Shown piece after piece: positions 8,558 to 17,639 of a stretch of 64,000 nt of DNA (position 1 is the first letter of the stretch; each line of letters begins with the position of its first letter). The position numbers and the translations under genes are program-made. Source of the DNA: Pseudomonas sp. RIT-PI-r (lineage in GTDB: Bacteria; Pseudomonadota; Gammaproteobacteria; Pseudomonadales; Pseudomonadaceae). Under the pieces are notes generated by a model. The model saw only the letters and a list, made by a program, of their open reading frames with translations. It was not told where the DNA came from and made no database searches. The stretch spans positions 1 to 64,000 of the forward strand of contig NZ_LIGE01000035.1 of NCBI RefSeq assembly GCF_001297015.1, given 5' to 3'.

Positions 8558-8721
8558 CAGGGCGGCTTCCTACAGGTCAGTGGCGCTGGGCGCTCTATAT
8601 GGGGCCGATGGTAACAAAAAGCTGCGTGGCTCGGGGTGCGCTGTGCGTTGCGCGAGTGGATTTGAGCCGCTAGAGTTCGGCCTCGCTCGACTCAAATAAT
8701 CAATACAAACGGGAGTGTCTT

Positions 8722-9339
8722 GTGGAAATTGCTTGCCTGGATCTTGAAGGAGTGTTGGTGCCGGAAATCTGGATCGCCTTCGCCGAAAAAACCGGAATCG
8801 ACTCCCTCAAGGCCACCACCCGGGACATTCCCGATTACGACGTGCTGATGAAGCAGCGTCTGCGCATCCTCGACGAGCACGGCTTGAAGCTGTCCGATAT
8901 TCAGGAAGTGATCGCCACGCTGAAGCCGCTCGACGGCGCGGTGGAGTTCGTCAACTGGCTGCGTGAGCGCTTTCAAGTGGTGATTCTGTCGGATACGTTT
9001 TATGAGTTTTCCCAGCCGCTGATGCGTCAGTTGGGCTTCCCGACCTTGCTTTGCCATCGTCTGATCACTGACGAAAGCGGGCGGGTGACCAGCTATCAGT
9101 TGCGGCAGAAAGATCCGAAGCGCCAGTCGGTGCTGGCGTTCAAGAGCCTGTATTACCGGGTGATTGCGGCGGGGGATTCGTATAACGATACGACGATGCT
9201 GGGCGAGGCGGATGCGGGGATTCTGTTTCATGCGCCGGAGAATGTGATTCGCGAGTTTCCGCAGTTTCCGGCGGTGCACAGCTTTGCCGAGTTGAAGCAG
9301 GAATTCTTAAAGGCCTCCAACCGCGACCTCAGCCTGTAA
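8722..9339 (+). CDS. thrH: bifunctional phosphoserine phosphatase/homoserine phosphotransferase ThrH
   Basis: The 205-residue HAD enzyme has the nucleophile motif CLDLEGVLVPE at residues 5-15, SDTFYEF in the middle and GDSYNDTTML near the C-terminus. ThrH moves phosphate from phosphoserine to homoserine in pseudomonads. The start is GTG at 8722 with GGGAG 7 bases upstream. It is divergent from cysH, as I recall for P. aeruginosa, and convergent with pabB across a repeat. Confidence 0.94.
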   Translation: MEIACLDLEGVLVPEIWIAFAEKTGIDSLKATTRDIPDYDVLMKQRLRILDEHGLKLSDIQEVIATLKPLDGAVEFVNWLRERFQVVILSDTFYEFSQPLMRQLGFPTLLCHRLITDESGRVTSYQLRQKDPKRQSVLAFKSLYYRVIAAGDSYNDTTMLGEADAGILFHAPENVIREFPQFPAVHSFAELKQEFLKASNRDLSL

Positions 9340-9352
9340 GCCTGGCTACCTG

Positions 9353-9461
9353 ATGATCGTTCCCACGCTCTGCGTGGGAATGCCTCAATGGACGCTCCGC
9401 GTCCGCTTGGGACGCGGAGCGCCCCGGGCTGCATTCCCACGCGGAGCGTGGGAACGATCAT
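9353..9461. repeat. inverted repeat, family D (GATCGTTCCCACGC)
   Basis: ATGATCGTTCCCACGC at the left and its complement at the right enclose a second inner inverted pair (ACGCTCCGCGTCC and GGACGCGGAGCG). It lies between the convergent thrH and pabB genes and could act as a two-way terminator. A shorter relative is at 59348-59378. Confidence 0.85.
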
Positions 9462-9464
9462 TGC

Positions 9465-10808
9465 TCAGAGGGTTTGCAGGGTTTCGAGGAGGATTCTGAC
9501 TTTAGTAATCGACTCCTGATACTCCGCCTGCCAGTCCGAATCAGCAACAATCCCGCCACCGCCCCAGCAACACACCTGCCCATCCTTGACCAACAGACTG
9601 CGAATCGCGATAGAACTGTCCATCTCGCCGCGCACATCCAGATACAGCAACGAGCCGCAATACAAACCGCGCCGGGTCGGCTCCAGCTCATCGATGATCT
9701 GCATCGCACGAATCTTCGGCGCGCCGGTGATCGAGCCGCCGGGGAAGCTGCCGGCAATCAGATCCAGTGCATCACGGTCGTCCGCCAGATCACCGGTGAC
9801 GCTGCTGACCAAGTGATGCACGTTCGGATAGCTTTCCAGACTGAACAGCTCCGGCACGCGCACCGAGCCGATGCGGCAGGTGCGCCCGAGGTCGTTGCGC
9901 AGCAGGTCGACGATCATCAGGTTTTCTGCGCGATCCTTGGGGCTGGCCAGCAGTTCGGCGGCGTTGGCGGCATCTTCTGCTGGAGTCAGGCCACGGGGGC
10001 GAGTGCCTTTGATGGGCCGGGTTTCGACTTGGCGCCGGCTGACTTTGACAAAGCGCTCGGGCGACAGGCTCAGCACTGCGTCGCCACCGGACAGGCTCTG
10101 GAAGCCGGAGAACGGCGTGGGGCAGGCTTCGCGCAATTTGCAGTAAGCCAGCCACGGATCGCCCTGACACGCCGCGCGAAAGCGCTGGGCGAAGTTGACC
10201 TGATAGCAGTCGCCGGCCTGGATGTAATGCTGAATGCGTTCGAAGGCCTGACGGTAATCGTCGGCCGAGAGGTCGGCGGTCATCGGATTGTTCAGTTTGA
10301 ACGGTACCAATGTGTCTGTGTGTGGCTGAGTGAGCAGCGCTATCAGCCGTTGCTTCTCGCTATCGATCACCGACGGGTGGAAGACCAATTGGCTGGTGGC
10401 CGACTGGTGATCACTGATCAGTGCCCAGTTGTACAGGCCAAAACGTGCATCCGGTAATTGCAGATCATCGCGAGCCTGGCTCGGCAGGTTTTCCAGATGC
10501 CGGCCGAAGTCATAGCTCAGATAGCCGATCAAGCCGCCAGCGAATGGCAGTTCGAAACCCGCTGGTAAATCAGCCTCACCGAGGCGATTCAGATTGTCAC
10601 GCAGACGTTGCAGGAAATGGCTGCCGCTCTCGTCCGGCAACACCGCCAGTTGTTCCAGCGGCCAGGCGCTGAGCAGGTCATAACGGCCGCGGTCAGCGCT
10701 TGGGCGGCCACTGTCGAGCAGCACGGCGCCGGGGGCGTTGCGAATGGCCGCGAAGTAGTCGGCGGGATTGGCGCGGTAGGGCAGCGGGTGTACGGAACAG
10801 GTCAACAT
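9465..10808 (-). CDS. pabB: aminodeoxychorismate synthase component I
   Basis: The 447-residue chorismate-binding enzyme makes 4-amino-4-deoxychorismate with PabA-derived ammonia, for folate. Visible signatures are the N-terminal YFAAIRNAPGAVLLDSG segment, RPIKGTRPRG (active-site Lys of the PabB type), NLMIVDLLRNDLGR and the FPGGSITGAPK motif near the C-terminus. No PabC domain is fused. It is likely monocistronic, with repeats on both sides. Confidence 0.95.
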   Translation of the reverse strand: MLTCSVHPLPYRANPADYFAAIRNAPGAVLLDSGRPSADRGRYDLLSAWPLEQLAVLPDESGSHFLQRLRDNLNRLGEADLPAGFELPFAGGLIGYLSYDFGRHLENLPSQARDDLQLPDARFGLYNWALISDHQSATSQLVFHPSVIDSEKQRLIALLTQPHTDTLVPFKLNNPMTADLSADDYRQAFERIQHYIQAGDCYQVNFAQRFRAACQGDPWLAYCKLREACPTPFSGFQSLSGGDAVLSLSPERFVKVSRRQVETRPIKGTRPRGLTPAEDAANAAELLASPKDRAENLMIVDLLRNDLGRTCRIGSVRVPELFSLESYPNVHHLVSSVTGDLADDRDALDLIAGSFPGGSITGAPKIRAMQIIDELEPTRRGLYCGSLLYLDVRGEMDSSIAIRSLLVKDGQVCCWGGGGIVADSDWQAEYQESITKVRILLETLQTL

Positions 10809-10881
10809 GGGCGAGGCAGATCGGCCGTTGAGGCGGGGTGGGGATTGTAGTCCTCTCTCGGCTGTCAGATCAAAATCAAAA

Positions 10882-11119
10882 GCCTACCCCCTCACCCCAG
10901 CCCTCTCCCCCAAGGGGGCGAGGGGGAAAGGGAGCCGATCTTCATGCTTTTCAAGATCCAGGTTCGGCTCGATATCTCAAGCTGGCGGGGGGAAGGGGGC
11001 AGATCGGGGGCTTTTCAAAACTTGAGCTCGACTCAAGACTTTCAGGTCGGCGTACCTCGAACATCCACCTCGGTCAGTCCCCTCTCCCACTGGGAGAGGG
11101 TTAGGGTGAGGGGCTTTTC
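10882..11119. repeat. family E repeat element (CCCTCACCC...CCCTCTCCC borders)
   Basis: The left border CCCTCACCCCAGCCCTCTCC and right border GGGAGAGGGTTAGGGTGAGG are inverted. The interior shares motifs (CTCGACTC, TTTCAGGTCGGCGTAC, CACCTCGGTCAG) with the elements at 21488, 45395 and 56699. No gene is present. Confidence 0.8.
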
Positions 11120-11124
11120 AGCTT

Positions 11125-12111
11125 TTAGCCTTCCACAGCAGGAATATGCCCAAACATTTCCTGGGTAAACGCCACGCGCTCTTCAACCGATTCCGTCACC
11201 CCACGCGCCTTCAGCTCTTCCAGCCGCGCTTCAACCGCATGCGTACGCAACGTCAGCCCACAATCATTGGCAATCTGAATATTCAACCCAGGCCGCGCAT
11301 TCAACTCTAGAATCAGCGGACCCTTCTCCTGATCCAGCACCATGTCCACGCCGATATAACCCAACCCGCACAGCTCATAGCAGCCAGCGGCGAGTTTCAT
11401 GAAACCGTCCCAGTAGGGCAGTTGCACGCCGTCCACCGCGTTGGTGGTGTCGGGGTGTTTGGTGATGATGTTGTTCAGCCAGGTGCCGCGCAGGGTCAGA
11501 CCGGTCGCCAGATCGACACCGACACCGATGGCGCCCTGGTGCAGGTTGGCCTTGCCGCCGGACTGCCGGGTCGGCAGGCGCAACATCGCCATCACCGGAT
11601 AACCCATCAGCACTATGATGCGAATGTCCGGCACGCCTTCGTAGCTGATGCTTTTGAAAATCTGATCCGGCGTTACCCGGTATTCGATCAGCGCCCGATC
11701 ACGATGGCCGCCCAGCGAGTACAAACCGGTAAGAATGCTTGAGATGTGATGCTCAAGCTCTTCGTGGGCAATGATCTTGCCCGATACCGTGCGGTAGCGG
11801 CCTTCGAAACGGTCGGCGACAACGATGATGCCGTCACCGCCGGCGCCCTGGGCCGGTTTGATCACGAAGTCGCTGCGCCCGCCGATGATCTCGCCGAGCT
11901 TGTCGATTTCCTTCTCGGTGGAGATCACGCCATACAGTTCCGGCACGTGAATGCCGGCCGCGATGGCGCGCTCCTTGGTGATGATCTTGTCATCGACGAT
12001 CGGGTACAGACTGCGCTTGTTGTACTTGAGCACGTAGTCGGCGTTACGCCGATTGATGCCCATGATGCCCCGCGCCTCCAGGGCCTTCCAGGTCTTCCAG
12101 AAACCGAACAT
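11125..12111 (-). CDS. RimK-related ATP-grasp ligase (alpha-L-glutamate ligase-like)
   Basis: The 328-residue protein has an ATP-grasp core: FVIKPAQGAGGDGI (ATP-binding Lys and loop) about a third of the way in, DIRIIVLMGYPVMAMLRLPT, and the metal-binding GPLILELNARPGLNIQIAN. Relatives join an amino acid, often glutamate, to a carboxylate. The target is not known for this subfamily. Its start overlaps the stop of the transglutaminase/7TM gene by one base (TGATG), so translation is coupled. With the next two genes it forms a cassette conserved in many proteobacteria and proposed to make or modify a peptide in the envelope. The biochemical role remains open. Confidence 0.85.
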   Translation of the reverse strand: MFGFWKTWKALEARGIMGINRRNADYVLKYNKRSLYPIVDDKIITKERAIAAGIHVPELYGVISTEKEIDKLGEIIGGRSDFVIKPAQGAGGDGIIVVADRFEGRYRTVSGKIIAHEELEHHISSILTGLYSLGGHRDRALIEYRVTPDQIFKSISYEGVPDIRIIVLMGYPVMAMLRLPTRQSGGKANLHQGAIGVGVDLATGLTLRGTWLNNIITKHPDTTNAVDGVQLPYWDGFMKLAAGCYELCGLGYIGVDMVLDQEKGPLILELNARPGLNIQIANDCGLTLRTHAVEARLEELKARGVTESVEERVAFTQEMFGHIPAVEG

Positions 12112-13646
12112 CAGGCGTCAGCCTTCTTCAGGAAAGCCTTGAAGCGCACCAGTTCCGTCAGGCGGTAGCCGCGATAACGCCCCATTGCCAGCATGAAGCC
12201 CACCAGGATCAACAGGATCGCCGGGAAGGTGAACACGAAGTAGACCAGTTCAGGCACGGTCATGATCAGGTGCGCCAGGGACGCGGCGAACAGCGTGCCA
12301 ATCGCGACTTTCATCGCATGGCTGGCGCCGCGCTCTTCCCAGGTGATCGACAGGCGTTCGATGGTCATGGTCAGAATCACCATCGGGAACAGTGCCACGG
12401 ACAAGCCGCGCTCCAGACCGAGTTTATGGCTGAACAGACTGATAGCCGCGATCAGTACCACGACAAAGGTCAACACCACCGACAGTCGCGGCAGCATTTG
12501 CAACTTCAGGTGTTCCAGATACGAACGTAATGACAGGCCCAGCGCCGTAATCACGGTAAACAGCAGAATGCCGAAGCCCAGTTGCGTTTCACGGAAGGCG
12601 AGGGCGATCAGTACCGGGGTAAACGTGCCGAGGGTCTGCAGGCCAATCAGGTTGCGCAGGATCAGGATCACCAGCACGCCGATCGGGATCATCACCATGA
12701 TCATGAAGGTCTGCTGGGTCTGCAGCGGCAAGCCGTACAGCGAGTATTCGAGGAAGTTGGCGTCGGTGTTTTCGTCGGTCAGCTTGGCCAGACGAATCGC
12801 GTTCATCTCGCTGTTGTTCAGGCTGAAGGTCACGTTGGCTTTCTTGCCGCCGTCGACGGTGATCAGGTTTTCATCGCCGGTCCACCACAGCAGGCGGTCG
12901 GTCGGCAGGCCTTGCTCGCCGGTTTCCGGGTTGAAGTACAGCCAGTCGTTGCCGTTGAAGCTGCGCAGCCACAGTTCGGGCATTTGCGGCTGATCGGCGA
13001 CGAGGCGGATGGTGTGGACTTTTTCCACCGGCACGTGGGCGATGGACAGCAGCAGTTCGACGATCTTGGCTTTGTGCGCGGTCGACGGATCGCCGGCCAG
13101 CAGCAGTTTCACGTTGTCATCGTTGAGGTTGTTGACGCGTTTGATCGCCTCGCCGATGAAGGTTTCGACGTCAGCCGAGTGCTGGCGGATCGGCGCGAGC
13201 AGGGCTTCGGCGGCGATTTTTTCCGGGCCTTCGATGGCGCTGCTGTCGCGGGAGGTCGGGCCTTTGATCTTGGTTTTTTCCGCGGTGTAACGCTTGGTCA
13301 GCACCAGACGGTAATAAAGCGTCTGGTTGCCCTTCGCGCGACGGGCCGACCAGGTCACCTTGCGGTTGCCGTCGACGCGGTTCACGGCGACGCCGTAGTT
13401 ATTGGAGATAAAGCTTTCGTTGAGGCTGACGTAATCGCGGCTCAATGGCGGCACGAACATCTGGATCTTCACCGGATCCTTGGTGCTGGCGACGAACTCG
13501 ACCTTGGCGTCGATGTTCCACAAGTCGTCGGTCGCATCTTCGGTCACCGGGATGCCGAGTACGAAAATCTGATAGGCCGTAACCGAAACGCCCAGCAGCA
13601 CCAGAATGGTGATCAGGATTTTCAGGTGGAAGGTTAGAGAACGCAT
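12111..13646 (-). CDS. inactive transglutaminase fused to a seven-TM domain
   Basis: The 511-residue membrane protein has one N-terminal TM helix (residues about 10-32), a periplasmic region to about 310, then seven TM helices and a short tail. The periplasmic part ends in a transglutaminase-like fold, but the expected cysteine region reads AGDPSTAHKAKIVELLL and the expected histidine region reads NDWLYFNPETG. Both catalytic residues are therefore absent, as in the family named for an inactive transglutaminase. It is cotranscribed with the protease-like gene upstream (5-bp gap) and the ATP-grasp gene downstream. A likely job is to bind a peptide at the membrane for the other two proteins; this is inference. 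Confidence 0.85.
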   Translation of the reverse strand: MRSLTFHLKILITILVLLGVSVTAYQIFVLGIPVTEDATDDLWNIDAKVEFVASTKDPVKIQMFVPPLSRDYVSLNESFISNNYGVAVNRVDGNRKVTWSARRAKGNQTLYYRLVLTKRYTAEKTKIKGPTSRDSSAIEGPEKIAAEALLAPIRQHSADVETFIGEAIKRVNNLNDDNVKLLLAGDPSTAHKAKIVELLLSIAHVPVEKVHTIRLVADQPQMPELWLRSFNGNDWLYFNPETGEQGLPTDRLLWWTGDENLITVDGGKKANVTFSLNNSEMNAIRLAKLTDENTDANFLEYSLYGLPLQTQQTFMIMVMIPIGVLVILILRNLIGLQTLGTFTPVLIALAFRETQLGFGILLFTVITALGLSLRSYLEHLKLQMLPRLSVVLTFVVVLIAAISLFSHKLGLERGLSVALFPMVILTMTIERLSITWEERGASHAMKVAIGTLFAASLAHLIMTVPELVYFVFTFPAILLILVGFMLAMGRYRGYRLTELVRFKAFLKKADA

Positions 13647-13651
13647 GGAAA

Positions 13652-14188
13652 TTACTCGGCGGTATGAGCGGCGATGGTGCAGGCGGGTTTGCCGGCAGCG
13701 TATTTAAGACTGGGGTCGACCAGCGCATCGAAGCGTTTCAGCGCCTCGGAGCCAATCAAAAGCGGGTATTGGAACGCACTTCGGTCGGTCAGGTTCACTT
13801 CGATGCTGCGCATTGCCGTGCCCATGCAGATATCCAGCTCGATCACCGGACGGGCGGTGTACTTCTTGCCTTCTTCCGGGTCGTAGTCGCCGGCACGGCG
13901 CTTGATCTTGCTGACCCGGGCCAGTGGCCGTTCGATCGGGTGCGAATGCGCGGCGTCGATGGCCAGGTAGAAACGTACCCAGGACTCGCCGTTGCGTTTG
14001 AAGCGTTTAATGTCGCGGGCACTCAGCGAGGCGGTTTTCGCGCCGGTGTCGAGTTTGGCCGCGACTTCCAGATTGATGCCGTCAAGCGAAGCGTATTCGT
14101 TGAGGCCATACACGGTTTTTTCCCCCGCGGCGGCAAGGCCGGGCAGGCAAAACAGGGCAAAGAATGTGGGGAAGGGCTTGAGTCTCAT
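13652..14188 (-). CDS. retropepsin-like aspartic protease (RimB/'ATP-dependent zinc protease' family), exported
   Basis: I place the start at ATG 14188 because it gives a clear signal peptide (MRLKPFPTFFALFCLPGLAAA), leaving a mature protein of about 157 residues. The catalytic motif of a single-chain retropepsin, LDTGAKTASLSA, has D47-T48-G49. A second conserved block is RPVIELDICMG...LTDRS...PLLIGSEAL. Databases often call this family a zinc protease, but the DTG motif indicates an aspartic protease. It probably cuts or trims a peptide in the periplasm. It is the first gene of the three-gene cassette with the inactive transglutaminase/7TM protein and the ATP-grasp ligase. Confidence 0.82.
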   Translation of the reverse strand: MRLKPFPTFFALFCLPGLAAAGEKTVYGLNEYASLDGINLEVAAKLDTGAKTASLSARDIKRFKRNGESWVRFYLAIDAAHSHPIERPLARVSKIKRRAGDYDPEEGKKYTARPVIELDICMGTAMRSIEVNLTDRSAFQYPLLIGSEALKRFDALVDPSLKYAAGKPACTIAAHTAE

Positions 14189-14363
14189 AAATCCTGGTGC
14201 GCAGCGTTCCGTTTTCGGTTCAGGTCCTTGGCAAAACTTGCGCAAGGCCCTTCGTGTGCCTATCAGCTTTTTATGACAAGCCGTACAAATGGCCAGCAAA
14301 TGCGGGCGGCATTCTAGCACGGTGGGTTTATGGCGCCAGCGCTTGGGCCGGTCTATAAAAGAT

Positions 14364-14442
14364 CAAAAGATCGCAGCCTTCGGCAGCTCCTACATTGGAT
14401 TTGCGTGCGCCCTGTAGGAGCTGCCGAAGGCTGCGATCTTTT
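14364..14442. repeat. REP doublet, family C
   Basis: Inverted copies of TAGGAGCTGCCGAAGGCTGC followed by GATCTTTT, between the divergent protease-like and prp-regulator genes. Confidence 0.9.
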
Positions 14443-14456
14443 AAGGTTATTAGACG

Positions 14457-14541
14457 ATTGTCGACAATACCTATTTATCCTTTGACTGATGCGGGCGAAT
14501 TGGCTAGTTTTTGCCGCATTGGATTTAAAGGTGTCGACAAT
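14457..14541 (+). promoter_or_regulatory. prp operon promoter with two operator-like palindromes
   Basis: TTGACT (14482-14487) and TAGTTT (14505-14510) are 17 bases apart. ATTGTCGACAAT (14457-14468, perfect palindrome) lies upstream and GTGTCGACAATC (14531-14542, same core) touches the start codon of the regulator. The two sites flank the promoter, as expected for autoregulation by the GntR/FCD protein encoded next. Confidence 0.6.
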
Positions 14542-14542
14542 C

Positions 14543-15268
14543 ATGCTGGATCAACTCGATCCCCCGGTCATTAGCGGCGACGATTCCGAGACGCTTTCGG
14601 AAAACGTCTTCCGGCGCATTCAAGCGGCCATCGTCAAAGGCGAGATCGCCCCGGGCAGCAAGATCTCCGAGCCGGAGCTGGCGCGCACCTACGGCATCAG
14701 CCGCGGGCCGTTACGTGAGGCGATCCATCGTCTCGAAGGCCAGCGCCTGCTGGTGCGGGTGCCGCATGTCGGCGCACGGGTGGTATCGCTCAGCCATGCC
14801 GAATTGCTCGAACTCTACGAAATCCGCGAATCCCTCGAAGGCATGGCCTGCCGTCTGGCGGCCGAGCGCATGAGCGTCGAAGAAATCGACGAACTGCGCC
14901 GCGTGCTGGAGACCCATGAGCGCGACGCGGCGTTTCAGGCTGGCGTCGGTTACTACCAGCAGGAAGGCGATTTCGATTTCCACTACCGGATCATCCAGGG
15001 CAGCGGCAACCGTACGTTGACGCAGATGCTCTGCGGCGAGCTGTATCAACTGGTGCGCATGTACCGCATCCAGTTTTCCACCACACCGAACCGCCCGCGC
15101 CAGGCGTTTGCCGAACACCACCGGATTCTCGATGCCATCGCCGACCGTGACGGCGAACTCGCGGAATTGTTGATGCGCCGTCACATCGGCGCCTCAAAAC
15201 GCAACATCGCCCGTCATTACCAGGACGGCGCCCACAATAAGACAGCCACTGAACGAGGTGAGTCATGA
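14543..15268 (+). CDS. GntR/FCD-family regulator of the 2-methylcitrate operon
   Basis: The 241-residue protein has a GntR winged helix at about residues 15-85 (ENVFRRIQAAIVKGEIAPGS, SEPELARTYGISRGPLREAI) and an FCD ligand domain after it, with the metal-binding Asp/His pattern (YEIRESLEGM, FDFHYRII, EHHRILDAI, RRHIGASK). Many Pseudomonas prp operons start with such a repressor instead of a PrpR sigma54 activator. The start is ATG at 14543, chosen over 14489 because the palindrome reaches it directly. The stop overlaps prpB by 4 bases (ATGA). It likely represses the operon in the absence of 2-methylcitrate; that ligand is inferred. Confidence 0.88.
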   Translation: MLDQLDPPVISGDDSETLSENVFRRIQAAIVKGEIAPGSKISEPELARTYGISRGPLREAIHRLEGQRLLVRVPHVGARVVSLSHAELLELYEIRESLEGMACRLAAERMSVEEIDELRRVLETHERDAAFQAGVGYYQQEGDFDFHYRIIQGSGNRTLTQMLCGELYQLVRMYRIQFSTTPNRPRQAFAEHHRILDAIADRDGELAELLMRRHIGASKRNIARHYQDGAHNKTATERGES

Positions 15269-16158
15269 GTTCCAAGCACAGCACTCCAGGCCAGCGTTTC
15301 CGCGATGCGGTCGCCAGCGAGCATCCATTGCAGGTGGTCGGCGCGATCAACGCCAACCACGCGCTGCTGGCCAAGCGCGCCGGTTTCAAGGCGATCTACC
15401 TATCCGGTGGCGGGGTGGCCGCAGGCTCGCTCGGCGTGCCGGACTTGGGCATCACCGGCCTGGATGACGTGCTGACCGACGTGCGCCGTATCACCGACGT
15501 TTGCGATCTGCCGCTGCTGGTCGATGTGGACACCGGTTTCGGCTCGTCGGCATTCAACGTGGCGCGCACCGTCAAGTCGATGATCAAGTTTGGCGCGGCG
15601 GCGATTCACATTGAGGATCAGGTTGGCGCCAAGCGTTGTGGCCACCGTCCGAACAAAGAGATCGTCAGCCAGCAGGAAATGGTCGATCGCATCAAGGCTG
15701 CGGTTGATGCGCGTACCGATGACAGCTTCGTGATCATGGCGCGCACCGATGCGCTGGCGGTGGAAGGTCTGGAATCGGCACTCGATCGCGCTGCCGCGTG
15801 CATCGAGGCCGGCGCCGACATGATCTTCCCGGAAGCCATCACCGAACTGGAGATGTACAAGCTGTTCGCCAACCGCGTGAAAGCGCCGATTCTGGCCAAC
15901 ATCACCGAGTTCGGCGCGACGCCGCTGTACACCACCGAGCAACTGGCCGGCGCCGATGTGTCGCTGGTGCTCTATCCACTGTCGGCGTTCCGTGCGATGA
16001 ACAAGGCGGCGGAAAACGTCTACACCGCCATCCGCCGCGATGGCACGCAGCAGAATGTCATCGACACCATGCAGACTCGCATGGAGCTTTACGATCGCAT
16101 CGATTACCACACGTTCGAGCAGAAGCTCGACGCGTTGTTTGCACAAAAGAAAGGCTGA
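15265..16158 (+). CDS. prpB: 2-methylisocitrate lyase
   Basis: The 297-residue enzyme splits 2-methylisocitrate into pyruvate and succinate, the last step of the propionate pathway. The catalytic cysteine lies in KRCGHRPNKE (C125), with metal-binding DVDTGFG at 88-94 and the family opening RFRDAV. Translation is coupled to the regulator by a 4-base overlap. A REP doublet separates it from prpC. Confidence 0.96.
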   Translation: MSSKHSTPGQRFRDAVASEHPLQVVGAINANHALLAKRAGFKAIYLSGGGVAAGSLGVPDLGITGLDDVLTDVRRITDVCDLPLLVDVDTGFGSSAFNVARTVKSMIKFGAAAIHIEDQVGAKRCGHRPNKEIVSQQEMVDRIKAAVDARTDDSFVIMARTDALAVEGLESALDRAAACIEAGADMIFPEAITELEMYKLFANRVKAPILANITEFGATPLYTTEQLAGADVSLVLYPLSAFRAMNKAAENVYTAIRRDGTQQNVIDTMQTRMELYDRIDYHTFEQKLDALFAQKKG

Positions 16159-16168
16159 ATCAAACCCT

Positions 16169-16266
16169 GTGGGAGCGAGCCTGCTCGCGAAGGACGCCAA
16201 CGATAACGCGGTGTCCCTGATGCACCGAGGTGTTCCAGCCACCTTCGCGAGCAGGCTCGCTCCCAC
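16169..16266. repeat. REP doublet, family A variant
   Basis: GTGGGAGCGAGCCTGCTCGC and its inverted copy, between prpB and prpC inside the operon. Confidence 0.9.
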
Positions 16267-16305
16267 AAGTTTCCCCATACAAATTCAAGAAGATTGGAGA
16301 ACACA

Positions 16306-17433
16306 ATGGCCGAAGCAAAAGTACTCAGTGGCGCCGGGCTCCGTGGCCAGGTTGCCGGGCAAACCGCACTGTCCACCGTGGGCCAGGCCGGTGCCGGGCT
16401 GACCTATCGCGGCTACGACGTGCGCGAACTGGCAGCCGATGCGCAATTTGAAGAAGTCGCCTACCTGCTGCTCTACGGCGAACTGCCAACCCAGGCGCAA
16501 CTCGACGAATACCAAGGCAAGCTGAGCAAGCTGCGCGCCCTGCCGCAAGCGCTGAAAGAAGTGCTCGAACGCATCCCCGCCGACGCCCACCCGATGGACG
16601 TGATGCGCACCGGTTGCTCGTTCCTCGGCAACATTGAGCCGGAGAAAGACTTCTCCGAACAGCGCGACAAGACCGACCGCCTGCTCGCCGCGTTCCCGGC
16701 GATCATGTGCTACTGGTATCGCTTCAGCCACGACGGCAAACGCATCAACTGCGTGACCGATGAACAATCCATCGGTGGCCACTTCCTGCATCTGTTGCAC
16801 GACAAGAAGCCAAGCGAACTGCACGTCAAAGTGATGAACGTCTCGCTGATCCTCTACGCCGAGCACGAATTCAACGCCTCGACCTTCACCGCCCGCGTTT
16901 GCGCCTCGACCCTGTCTGATCTGTATTCCTGCGTCACCGCCGCCATCGGTTCGCTGCGCGGCCCGCTGCACGGTGGCGCCAACGAAGCAGCGATGGAAAT
17001 GATCGAACGCTTCTCGTCGCCGGAAGAGGCGATCAAAGGCACCCTCGGCATGCTTGAGCGCAAGGACAAGATCATGGGCTTCGGCCACGCGATCTATAAG
17101 GACAGCGATCCACGCAACGAAGTGATCAAAGGCTGGGCGAAACAGCTGGCTGACGAAGTCGGTGACAAGGTGCTGTTCCCGGTTTCCGAAGCCATCGACA
17201 AGACCATGTGGGAACAGAAAAAACTCTTCCCGAACGCCGATTTCTACCATGCCTCGGCGTACCACTTCATGGGCATCCCGACCAAGCTGTTCACGCCGAT
17301 CTTCGTTTGCTCGCGCCTGACCGGCTGGGCTGCACACGTGTTCGAACAACGCGCCAACAACCGCATCATCCGTCCAAGCGCCGAGTACGTCGGCGTTGAA
17401 CAGCGCAAGTTCGTGCCAATCGAACGTCGCTGA
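16306..17433 (+). CDS. prpC: 2-methylcitrate synthase
   Basis: The 375-residue citrate-synthase-fold enzyme condenses propionyl-CoA with oxaloacetate. Conserved active-site regions are SIGGHFLHLL, GPLHGGANEAAMEM and MGFGHAIYKDSDPR. The length and the AGLTYRGYDV opening fit the PrpC branch rather than GltA. I chose ATG at 16306 because GGAGA lies 5 bases upstream; a TTG at 16294 is in frame but unlikely. It stands between two REP doublets. Confidence 0.96.
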   Translation: MAEAKVLSGAGLRGQVAGQTALSTVGQAGAGLTYRGYDVRELAADAQFEEVAYLLLYGELPTQAQLDEYQGKLSKLRALPQALKEVLERIPADAHPMDVMRTGCSFLGNIEPEKDFSEQRDKTDRLLAAFPAIMCYWYRFSHDGKRINCVTDEQSIGGHFLHLLHDKKPSELHVKVMNVSLILYAEHEFNASTFTARVCASTLSDLYSCVTAAIGSLRGPLHGGANEAAMEMIERFSSPEEAIKGTLGMLERKDKIMGFGHAIYKDSDPRNEVIKGWAKQLADEVGDKVLFPVSEAIDKTMWEQKKLFPNADFYHASAYHFMGIPTKLFTPIFVCSRLTGWAAHVFEQRANNRIIRPSAEYVGVEQRKFVPIERR

Positions 17434-17478
17434 AATGGTGAGGGCCGAATACTGATCTCGAAGCTCACCTAAATCCCT

Positions 17479-17566
17479 GTGGGAGCTGGCTTGCCAGCGA
17501 TGACGGCGTCACATCCAACAATGATGCTGACTGACCCACCGCTATCGCTGGCAAGCCAGCTCCCAC
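17479..17566. repeat. REP doublet, family B
   Basis: Inverted copies of GTGGGAGCTGGCTTGCCAGC between prpC and acnD. Confidence 0.9.
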
Positions 17567-17639
17567 AGGGTTCAGTGTGAATTTCGAAGTCGGTGCCAGG
17601 CATCATCCTTGCAACCACCGTGACCCGAGTCCTGACCCG

